Positions 1 to 5,117 of a stretch of DNA of 5,117 nt are shown in pieces. The stretch's first letter is position 1. Every line of letters begins with the position of its first letter. Source of the DNA: an uncultured Bacteroidota bacterium (lineage in GTDB: Bacteria; Bacteroidota; Bacteroidia; UKL13-3); the NCBI GenBank assembly GCA_903888395.1, contig CAISTO010000139.1, positions 1 through 5,117 of the forward strand, written 5' to 3'. The notes below the pieces were generated by a model. It was given only the letters and a program-made list of their open reading frames with translations, had not been told where the DNA came from and ran no database searches. The translations under genes were made by a program, and so were the position numbers.

Positions 1-333
1 CGTTTAAATCAATTTGATTTTGATGGGCAAAATGCCAAGTCTGATGTGATTGTTGTAAAAGTAAGCGCAAATGGAAATAATCAATTAGAAGTGTTTCCAA
101 ATCCGTTTGAAAATAATTTGAATTTGGTAATAAATAGTTCCATCAATACCAATGCGCAAATTGAAATAATAGATGTGCAAGGAAAAATGGTGTATCAAAA
201 TACCATTCGTTTAACACAAGGATTTAACAGTTATTCAATGAACGATTTAAGTGCATTGCCAAATGGTACTTATATTATTCAAGTAAATAATAATGAAAAT
301 ATTCAAACCATAAAAATTAATAAAGTGAAGTAA
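1..333 (+). CDS. C-terminal end of a T9SS cargo protein (5' truncated by window edge)
   Basis: The frame is open from the first base to a TAA at 331-333, giving 110 residues; the true start lies upstream of the window. A GTG at 46 is in frame, but coding continues before it, so it should not be taken as the start. Residues 1-9 (RLNQFDFDG) resemble the segment that often precedes sorting domains in Bacteroidota (YRLKQ.DFDG-like). From about residue 28 the sequence is a type A T9SS sorting domain: FPNP at 32-35, the strand IEIIDVQGK at 54-62, NGTYIIQV at 88-95, and a basic tail ending IKINKVK. In the family this domain directs Sec-exported proteins through the type IX translocon and is normally cleaved off at the surface. 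The function of the missing N-terminal part cannot be known from this fragment. The gene converges on the large minus-strand gene. The domain assignment is firm; the cargo type is unknown. Confidence 0.93.
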   Translation, partial: RLNQFDFDGQNAKSDVIVVKVSANGNNQLEVFPNPFENNLNLVINSSINTNAQIEIIDVQGKMVYQNTIRLTQGFNSYSMNDLSALPNGTYIIQVNNNENIQTIKINKVK

Positions 334-363
334 AAGCAAATTGTTTGGAGCGGGAAAATGTAG

Positions 364-383
364 AGACGCGATTCATCGCGTCT
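364..383. repeat. Perfect 9-bp hairpin repeat (GACGCGAT core)
   Basis: AGACGCGAT (364-372) is followed by two bases and then its exact reverse complement ATCGCGTCT (375-383). A G-T wobble at 363/384 could extend the stem. No T-run follows on either strand, so it does not look like a standard intrinsic terminator. From memory, nearly identical palindromes (TAGAGACGCGAT and complement) recur between genes in many Bacteroidota and some cyanobacteria, so this is probably a dispersed palindromic repeat. It lies 30 bases after the stop of the left gene and would be in that gene's 3' untranslated RNA. Confidence 0.8.
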
Positions 384-431
384 TAGAATAAAAGATACAA
401 AACATTCCGTATTTTATTATACCATTACAGG

Positions 432-480
432 CGTCCTCGCCTTCAATTTTGCTTCGGTATTATAGATATTGGCGAGGACG
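432..480. repeat. Inverted repeat with 10-bp GC-rich arms
   Basis: CGTCCTCGCC (432-441) and GGCGAGGACG (471-480) are perfect reverse complements separated by 29 bases (442-470). The arms are strikingly GC-rich against AT-rich surroundings. The long interior and the absence of a T-run argue against a simple terminator. It resembles a small non-autonomous palindromic element or dispersed intergenic repeat; similar GGCGAGGACG-ended sequences are, from memory, seen in other Bacteroidota intergenic regions. No target-site duplication is obvious. Confidence 0.75.
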
Positions 481-543
481 AAAACATTTGCTAATACTCC
501 AAATTTCTACTTTCATTTTGTTTGTTTATTCATTGCAAAGCAA

Positions 544-576
544 AAAAAAAGAACGCAACAAATGCGTTCTTTTTTT
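544..576. terminator. Bidirectional intrinsic terminator between convergent genes
   Basis: The core stem AGAACGCA (550-557) pairs perfectly with TGCGTTCT (563-570) around the loop ACAAA (558-562). A run of A (542-549) lies on the left and a run of T (571-576) on the right, so either strand gives a GC-containing hairpin followed by U residues, and the A/T runs extend pairing to about 14 bp. It starts 24 bases beyond the stop of the large minus-strand gene, the usual spacing for its terminator. It can also stop transcription from the left plus-strand gene about 210 bases upstream. Confidence 0.88.
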
Positions 577-600
577 GAAATTATAATCACATACTTTTTT

Positions 601-3600
601 TTATTCAACTACCAAACGCAATACTTTTTTGTTTTGGTTGATGGTAATATTTACAAAATATACACCTGCATTCAAAGTAGAAATATCAATTGGTAATAAT
701 TCTTTGTTGCTAATTGTGTTAGTTTGAATAAATTGTTTTTTACCTAAAACATCTACTATTTCTATGATGGCTGTGGCACTTTTATATAAATCAAATTGTA
801 GGTTTACAAACTTATTAGCAGGATTTGGAAACAAACTAACATTTCCTAGTTGATTAAATTGTTCAGCCACACCAATGTTTGATTTTACATTTACATAAAG
901 TTCTTTTACTACGCCTTTACAGTTTGATGAATTTGTTTCTCTAACCCTAATAACTGCAGTTGTAGCATTTGCAGCGCCCCATTTTACAGTAGCAGTATTT
1001 GTATTTCCGCCAGCTGTTACCGCGCCACCACCATAGGCTATCCAAATATAAGTAGAGTTAGGTGAACCCGTTACAGAATAAGTAGCAGTTTCATAATTTT
1101 TCAATTCATTTAATCCAGAAATATCACTTGTATTTGGAGCATCATTCACTGTTAAATTATAATTTGTAGGAGTTGAGGTACAACCACCTTTGGTAATCGT
1201 TGCAAAATATTTCCCACTCATGGAAGCATTCACATTTCTTAAAGTAGGACTTTGCATGTTTGAATTAAATCCAGCAGGACCTGTCCAGTCGTAAGCCGCA
1301 CCAGCAGTAAAAGAAGCAAATAACTGAATACTATCGCCACCGCAGGCAACACCAGTAACAGGATTACTACTTAACGATGGTGGATTTGGGAAAGTATTTA
1401 TTAAAACTGAAGTAGAGGCGGTAGCGGAAACACATGATGATGAAATTGCAATTACACTGTAATCGCCTGCTTGTGTTAAAGCCACATTTGTTAGAACCGG
1501 ATTTTGTAAACTTGAGTTAAAGCTATTTGGGCCAATCCAATTGTAAGTTGCACCACTAATATTTGAAGCTGATAAAGTGATATTGTCGCCAATACATTTT
1601 GGACCAGAATTACTAGCTGTAGGTGCATTAGGTGTTGAATTTATAAGCACTGTGGTATTTGCAGGAACTGACGAACATCCATTTACAATAGATGAAACAC
1701 TGTATGTTCCACTTCCAGAACTTAACAAATCTTTTAGCAAAGGATTTTGATCAGTAGAACTAAAATTAGGGCCAGTCCATTTGTATGTTGCACCACTTAC
1801 ATTAGAAGCAGAAAGCATTAAAGTAACTCCTTCACAAATTGGTGAATTATTAGATGGAGTAGGAGCACTAGGAATTGGTTTTACTATTACAATTGCTGAC
1901 GAAGATGGAGAAACACAACCAGAATCAGTTACTGTTAAACTATAGCTACCAGTATTTAGTGCAGTAGAATTTTGTATAAATGGATTTTTTGTAGTTGAAC
2001 TAAAACTGTTTGGACCTGTCCAAGTAAAAATAGCATTTGGGCCAACAGTATTAGAAGAAGCAAAAAGCTTTAAACTATCACCTAAACAAACGGCACCACC
2101 ACTTGTGGCAGATGGTGCGGCTGGAATTACATGTGTAACTACATCAGTACTTGCAGAGGCTGAAGTTCCACACCCAGCAACGGTTACATAAACACTGTAC
2201 AAACCTTTTTTAGCTGAATTGGCATTGGTAATAGATGGGTTTTGACTGTTAGAAGTAAATCCGTTTGGTCCACTCCAATTATAAGCAGCTCCTGAAATAT
2301 TTGATGCTGATAAACTAATGGTTGAACCATCACAAACAGGGCCATTGTTACTAACAACTGGTGCAGCTGGTAAGCTATTAATTACCAAAGTAATGTTTCC
2401 TTGGTTAGAAGTTCCGCATGCTGAAGTAGTAGCCGAAACGCTATAAATTCCAGCATTTAATGAAGTTACTCCATTTATAACAGGATTTTGCTGAGTAGAT
2501 GTAAAACTGTTTGGACCTGTCCAAGCATAAGTAGCATTTGGAATTGTAGCCGCTGATAATTGTAAGTTTTGTCCTGGACATAATGGGCCATTTGTACTTG
2601 CAACAGGCGTAGGTGTTAAAGTTGTAATTAACACATTTGTTATACTTGCTGTAGATGCACATCCATTAACAGAGGCAATTACACTATAGCTTCCAGCATC
2701 TAAAGTGGTTAAACTTGAACGAACAGGATTCTGAGAAGAAGAAGTAAAACTATTTGGTCCACTCCAACTATAAGTTGCGCCAGCAATACTACTTGCCGTT
2801 AAACTTAATGCTTGCCCTGTGCATAAAGGTCCGTTGTTACCAACAGTTGGTGAATTAGGAACATTATTGACTAAAACAGTGGCAGAGCCAGCAGTAGAAC
2901 TACAATTATTAGATGAAATAACTACTGAATAAGTTCCAGCAAATGAACTTTGAACGTTTGCACGTGAAGGGTTTTGTTGAGTTGATGAAAATCCATTTGG
3001 GCCAGTCCAATTATAGTTTCCACCAATATAAGTAGATGAAGTTAAGTTCAAATTATCGCCAACACAAAGTGGAGAATTACTAGTAACCACAGGAGTTATA
3101 GGAACTCTATTTACTGCACCTGCAACGGGGAATGGCCCTAGTGTTCCACAACCACTTACAGTTACTGATACATTGTATAATCCAGAATCGGCCATGGTGG
3201 TAGTGGAAATAAATGGATTTTGAGAGGTAGATGAAAAGCTATTTGGCCCTGTCCATGAATAAGAAGCGCCAGTAATAGCAGTTACAGTTAAACTTAACGT
3301 TTGTCCTGCACAGCGAGGGCTATTGCTGGAAGCCACCGGAGTGGTAATAATGGTTACATTGGTGCTTGCCACCGCAGACGAACATTGACCAATAATGGCC
3401 ATTACTGCATAAGTTCCTACAATGGTTAAATTAGCATTTGCAATGGTCGGATTTTGTAATGTGGAAGTAAATCCGTTTGGTCCAGTCCAATAATATGAAG
3501 CGCCAGCAATAGTGTCGGCTCTTAACTGTAATGTAGCTCCACTGCATAATGGACTATTATTTGAGGCATTTGGAATAGCTGGAGCAGCGGGAATTTGATA

Positions 3601-4587
3601 AGTAATTTCGTCAACACAGCCAATTCGCCAGCCATATAATGTATCTTTTAATTTTACTGAATAAGGAATTCTATAGTTATAAGTTCTTGATCCATTTACT
3701 GCGTACCAAGTTCCTGAGCTGTCGCCATAATCCCACATGCAACTTAGCTGCGGAATGTTTTGAAAAGCACGAACGCTATAAAATGGATTGAATAAAACAT
3801 TGGAAGATGTATTGGTAAATGTAATATTGTTGGATCCTGTAATGCAAGCAGAACGAGTAAAGTTTGCATTTAATGAATAAGAAACATAAGGTAAGAAAAT
3901 AAAATCGGCATTGAATATGGGACCGCCTACATTTATTCCATAACTTCTAATATAAGTAGTTCCTATTCTTACTGAACTTAACCATTCACTTCGTCCGTTT
4001 GGAGGAGTTGCAGTCCAACTGTTTGCAATCACTGAAACATTTAAAGAGCTGGAAGTTTCTACTGTAATAACATAAGGATTACTGGTGGTTACAGGAGTAG
4101 AAAACACCGCTGATTTTTTAAGAACTGAAAGTAATCCACCACCAAAACTAGAATCAACATTTACTGTAACTGAAGCCAAAGGCAAACCTGTAGGCATGGA
4201 ATCGGTTCCGGCAGCGTACATTCTGCATGTTAACGATACCACAGCATTGAGTGTTGTACTGCTTTGCCAAGCAAAAAAATCGAAGCCAGCAACAGTAATT
4301 GCATTGGGTGCAGGATACCATTGAGCAAATGCATTTCCACTGGTGCTTGCATTTAATGAAATGGCATTAAATGCTGTAGTTTTATTATAAGGATAATACA
4401 AAGTATCTACTCCGCAACTGCCAGTTTTTCCAAGCCTTGAGGTATGGTTATAACTCATACTTGGGTGTGATAAATTATTGATAATATTAACGGTAGAAGT
4501 TTGTATGTTTTGTGCTTTAAGCAACGACATACTTAATAACAATAAACAGAATGAAATAATGATTTTTTGAGTACAATATTTGATCAT
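601..4587 (-). CDS. Secreted multi-Ig-like repeat protein with PKD-like domains and T9SS type A sorting domain
   Basis: This 1328-residue protein starts at ATG 4587-4585 and stops at TAA 603-601. The start is favoured because a good Sec signal peptide follows at once: Lys3 and Lys8, a hydrophobic core around residues 9-23, and a likely cleavage after LLKA (residue 25). No Shine-Dalgarno is visible, as is usual in Bacteroidota. Residues 27-240 are beta-rich, Ser/Thr/Asn-rich and not recognised. Residues 241-333 look PKD-like, with WDYGDS at 285-290. Residues 342-1155 hold ten Ig-like modules with the signature C..G...L..., W(T/S)GPN.F.S..QNP, G.Y.V and a second Cys. Residues 1156-1235 resemble a PKD-like module (YSVTGSPNSTYIW, ATVKWG). 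The C-terminus is a type A sorting domain with FPNP at 1253-1256, DVLGK at 1279-1283, NAGVYFV at 1306-1312 and tail KKVLRLVVE. By family knowledge such proteins are exported by Sec then T9SS to the surface or medium. A role as adhesin or structural fibre is inferred; no enzymatic motif is visible. The gene appears monocistronic. Confidence 0.95.
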   Translation of the reverse strand: MIKYCTQKIIISFCLLLLSMSLLKAQNIQTSTVNIINNLSHPSMSYNHTSRLGKTGSCGVDTLYYPYNKTTAFNAISLNASTSGNAFAQWYPAPNAITVAGFDFFAWQSSTTLNAVVSLTCRMYAAGTDSMPTGLPLASVTVNVDSSFGGGLLSVLKKSAVFSTPVTTSNPYVITVETSSSLNVSVIANSWTATPPNGRSEWLSSVRIGTTYIRSYGINVGGPIFNADFIFLPYVSYSLNANFTRSACITGSNNITFTNTSSNVLFNPFYSVRAFQNIPQLSCMWDYGDSSGTWYAVNGSRTYNYRIPYSVKLKDTLYGWRIGCVDEITYQIPAAPAIPNASNNSPLCSGATLQLRADTIAGASYYWTGPNGFTSTLQNPTIANANLTIVGTYAVMAIIGQCSSAVASTNVTIITTPVASSNSPRCAGQTLSLTVTAITGASYSWTGPNSFSSTSQNPFISTTTMADSGLYNVSVTVSGCGTLGPFPVAGAVNRVPITPVVTSNSPLCVGDNLNLTSSTYIGGNYNWTGPNGFSSTQQNPSRANVQSSFAGTYSVVISSNNCSSTAGSATVLVNNVPNSPTVGNNGPLCTGQALSLTASSIAGATYSWSGPNSFTSSSQNPVRSSLTTLDAGSYSVIASVNGCASTASITNVLITTLTPTPVASTNGPLCPGQNLQLSAATIPNATYAWTGPNSFTSTQQNPVINGVTSLNAGIYSVSATTSACGTSNQGNITLVINSLPAAPVVSNNGPVCDGSTISLSASNISGAAYNWSGPNGFTSNSQNPSITNANSAKKGLYSVYVTVAGCGTSASASTDVVTHVIPAAPSATSGGAVCLGDSLKLFASSNTVGPNAIFTWTGPNSFSSTTKNPFIQNSTALNTGSYSLTVTDSGCVSPSSSAIVIVKPIPSAPTPSNNSPICEGVTLMLSASNVSGATYKWTGPNFSSTDQNPLLKDLLSSGSGTYSVSSIVNGCSSVPANTTVLINSTPNAPTASNSGPKCIGDNITLSASNISGATYNWIGPNSFNSSLQNPVLTNVALTQAGDYSVIAISSSCVSATASTSVLINTFPNPPSLSSNPVTGVACGGDSIQLFASFTAGAAYDWTGPAGFNSNMQSPTLRNVNASMSGKYFATITKGGCTSTPTNYNLTVNDAPNTSDISGLNELKNYETATYSVTGSPNSTYIWIAYGGGAVTAGGNTNTATVKWGAANATTAVIRVRETNSSNCKGVVKELYVNVKSNIGVAEQFNQLGNVSLFPNPANKFVNLQFDLYKSATAIIEIVDVLGKKQFIQTNTISNKELLPIDISTLNAGVYFVNITINQNKKVLRLVVE
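1123..3564 (-). repeat. Ten tandem Ig-like modules within the large surface protein
   Basis: Modules run from residue 342 to 1155 with a period of 78-84 residues (roughly 240-250 bases). First Cys positions are 348, 426, 508, 589, 670, 752, 834, 918, 998 and 1082. Tryptophans are 367, 445, 527, 608, 689, 771, 856, 937, 1017 and 1101. Second Cys positions are 402, 480, 562, 643, 724, 806, 891, 971, 1052 and 1136. Cys-to-Trp spacing is 19 in nine of ten modules, and Trp-to-Cys spacing is 35 in nine of ten. Most linkers are Pro-rich (IPAAPSA, VPNSPTV, TPNAPTA). The modules resemble Ig-like domains common in Bacteroidota extracellular proteins. Copies have diverged in both protein and DNA, so the array is not a fresh slippage product. 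The Cys pair in each probably forms a disulfide after export. Confidence 0.92.
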
Positions 4588-4608
4588 AATTGAAAAATTT
4601 TAGTAATT

Positions 4609-4616
4609 CGAATATA
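4609..4616 (-). promoter_or_regulatory. Candidate Bacteroidota -7 promoter box for the large gene
   Basis: Read on the minus strand, 4616-4609 is TATATTCG, one mismatch from the Bacteroidota -7 consensus TAnnTTTG. It lies 21 bases before the ATG, which would give a leader of roughly 10-15 bases. A TTTG (4633-4630 on the minus strand) sits upstream, but the 13-base spacer is shorter than the usual distance between the -33 and -7 elements. The region is so AT-rich that chance matches are likely, so this is only a candidate. Confidence 0.25.
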
Positions 4617-4651
4617 AAAATATTTATTACAAAAATCATTTATTAAAAAAA

Positions 4652-4672
4652 TAATTGTTTTTTTTACAATTA
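4652..4672. repeat. AT-rich palindrome with 7-bp arms and T7 loop
   Basis: TAATTGT (4652-4658) and ACAATTA (4666-4672) are exact reverse complements around seven T residues. It lies 64 bases upstream of the ATG of the large gene. It could be an operator for a dimeric regulator or a weak terminator for transcription entering from the right, but the AT content makes a chance palindrome possible. Confidence 0.4.
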
Positions 4673-4701
4673 ATAAACGACTGTTATTTAATGAAAAGCA
4701 C

Positions 4702-4819
4702 GCGTAAGGGATAGCAGTGGAAATCCTTTTTTGTAATGGTTTTGCGGGCTGCATAAAAAAGATTGGAACAAATAGCCCGACCCGCAAGCGTTGGCCTATT
4801 TATTGGAAGCGGGTTACGC
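4702..4819. repeat. Structured palindromic intergenic element of about 120 bp
   Basis: The outer ends pair: GCGTAA (4702-4707) with TTACGC (4814-4819). Inside are two further inverted repeats: CGGGCT (4745-4750) with AGCCCG (4774-4779), and ACCCGC (4780-4785) with GCGGGT (4809-4814). The last arm shares T4814 with the outer stem, so the two compete at one base. GATAGCAGTGGAAAT (4710-4724) is imperfectly echoed by GATTGGAACAAAT (4761-4773). From memory, GCGTRAGGGATNGNAGYGGAAA with a GCCCGACCC core and a CGCCCAA end recurs between genes across Bacteroidota, often mispredicted as small proteins. GC-rich arms stand out from the AT-rich flanks. Whether it acts as DNA (cruciform, mobile repeat) or as RNA is unknown. 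Confidence 0.65.
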
Positions 4820-4898
4820 CCAAGATAAAACCATTAACTTAAAATACTTAAAATTAACTTGATTGGTATTTCTACGAAATAATTTTTTTTATTGAACC

Positions 4899-4921
4899 AC
4901 ATAGTAACATAGAAAACATAG
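4899..4921. repeat. Triple ACATAG motif
   Basis: ACATAG occurs at 4899-4904, 4907-4912 and 4916-4921, preceded by GAACC. Spacings are 8 and 9 bases. The pattern (ACCACATAG, then further ACATAG copies) resembles, from memory, a dispersed intergenic repeat of Flavobacteriia and relatives. It is too short to have been caused only by slippage with confidence, and no function is apparent. Confidence 0.5.
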
Positions 4922-5015
4922 TTTGATAGCTGCGTTATTTTTTTAAATTGAATTTTATTTAACTACTCCCAAACGCAAACGCATTTGCCTAAAATTAAGG
5001 AATATCAAAAGTTTA

Positions 5016-5028
5016 GTTCCGGAGGAAC
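5016..5028. repeat. GTTCC/GGAAC mini-hairpin of a REP-like unit
   Basis: GTTCC (5016-5020) and GGAAC (5024-5028) pair around the triloop GGA. The AGTTCCGGAGGAACG string resembles the AGTTCCGTAGGAACG-type dispersed repeat known, from memory, in many Bacteroidota. The hairpin immediately to its right probably belongs to the same unit. Confidence 0.6.
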
Positions 5029-5033
5029 GGCCT

Positions 5034-5067
5034 TATGATAGCCACCAGTGAAACTGGTGGTATTATG
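5034..5067. repeat. Long hairpin (CCACCAGT stem) of a REP-like unit
   Basis: CCACCAGT (5042-5049) and ACTGGTGG (5053-5060) form a perfect 8-bp stem with the loop GAA. With G5041 bulged, pairing continues through 5035-5040 with 5061-5066 (one G-T wobble) and a possible G-T closing pair at 5034/5067, giving roughly 14-15 bp. No T-run follows on the plus strand (TATTATGTATAA), so it is a poor intrinsic terminator. It is more likely a dispersed palindromic repeat. No transposase of the REP-associated (Y1) type is present in the window. Confidence 0.7.
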
Positions 5068-5117
5068 TATAATTAATAGAACGAAACCCCCAAAATCTCT
5101 GCGAAAAGCTTTTAAGA

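Larger units (their letters stand above)
4588..5117. other. Noncoding 5' flank of the large gene, rich in short repeats
   Basis: I see no credible coding sequence in these 530 bases on either strand. The stretch next to the large gene (4588-4700) is very AT-rich and should hold its promoter. It is followed by a structured repeat element (4702-4819), a plain AT-rich stretch (4823-4895), an ACATAG triplet (4899-4921), more AT-rich DNA with a minor 5-bp hairpin GCAAA/TTTGC at 4975-4988, and two hairpin repeats (5016-5067). The last bases (AAATCTCTGCGAAAAG near 5093-5108) also look like a fragment of a TCTGCGAAA-type intergenic repeat, but too little is in the window to be sure. No tRNA, rRNA or riboswitch is recognisable. 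Confidence 0.75.

Noticed and set aside
46..333. GTG at 46 as the start of a small 95-residue protein
   Set aside because: The reading frame is open from base 1 and the preceding residues match the usual lead-in to a T9SS sorting domain, so this is the interior of a longer gene.
469..696. Plus-strand open frame of 75 codons across the terminator and the 3' end of the large gene
   Set aside because: It starts inside an inverted repeat, runs through the terminator hairpin and overlaps the well-supported sorting domain on the other strand. Its composition is that of translated AT-rich noncoding DNA.
2441..2662. Minus-strand open frame of 73 codons inside the Ig-like array
   Set aside because: It is an alternative frame of the repeat-coding DNA, rich in Cys, Tyr, Lys and Asn, with no domain and no independent start signal.
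1123..3564. Regular DNA periodicity that could suggest a CRISPR or minisatellite
   Set aside because: The period is about 240-250 bases and the frame is open throughout. The units align as divergent protein domains, not as identical short repeats with spacers.
4085..4324. Plus-strand open frame of 79 codons opposite the N-terminal region
   Set aside because: It lies wholly antisense to the large gene, which has a coherent signal peptide and domain order; nothing supports this frame.
4584..4787. Minus-strand open frame of 67 codons just upstream of the large gene, overlapping its ATG by four bases
   Set aside because: The overlap looks like translational coupling, but the frame begins with TTG, its N-terminal half is simply the translated structured repeat element (RVGLFVPIFF-like), and its other half is AT-rich leader DNA. 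Similar spurious small proteins arise wherever this repeat occurs.
5034..5067. Hairpin at the right edge as an intrinsic terminator for an upstream gene
   Set aside because: Neither strand has a T-run after the stem, and there is no gene next to it within the window; the form fits a dispersed repeat better.
5104..5113. AAAAGCTTTT perfect palindrome
   Set aside because: It is short and expected by chance in AT-rich DNA, and no flanking feature gives it meaning.

Overview
The window looks like chromosomal DNA of a Bacteroidota bacterium (Flavobacteriia, Chitinophagia or a relative). The evidence is AT-rich DNA, start codons without Shine-Dalgarno sequences, two proteins ending in type IX secretion system (T9SS) type A sorting domains, an array of Bacteroidota-style Ig-like modules, and noncoding DNA full of short palindromic repeats of the kind found in these genomes. 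Genus cannot be assigned from this sequence.

Layout: positions 1-333 (+) are the last 110 codons of a T9SS cargo protein whose 5' part lies outside the window. Positions 334-600 are a convergent intergenic region with a 20-base perfect hairpin (364-383), an inverted repeat with 10-bp arms (432-480) and a bidirectional intrinsic terminator (544-576). Positions 601-4587 (-) hold one complete gene for a 1328-residue secreted surface protein. Its order is signal peptide, unrecognised beta-rich N-terminal region, PKD-like domain, ten tandem Ig-like modules of about 81 residues, a second PKD-like domain, and the T9SS sorting domain. Positions 4588-5117 are noncoding, with a possible promoter for the large gene, an AT-rich palindrome, a structured repeat element of about 120 bp, a triple ACATAG motif and two hairpin repeats near the right edge.

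How the genes relate: both would be exported by Sec, carried across the outer membrane by T9SS and either released or anchored at the surface. They converge on a shared terminator, so they are separate transcription units. The large protein has no visible catalytic motif. A long chain of disulfide-containing Ig-like modules fits an adhesin or structural stalk, but this is inference.

I found no convincing new multi-gene system. The points most worth following are the strict Cys-Trp-Cys geometry of the ten modules, a hint of block duplication among modules 6-7 and 9-10, and the density of different palindromic repeats flanking the gene.
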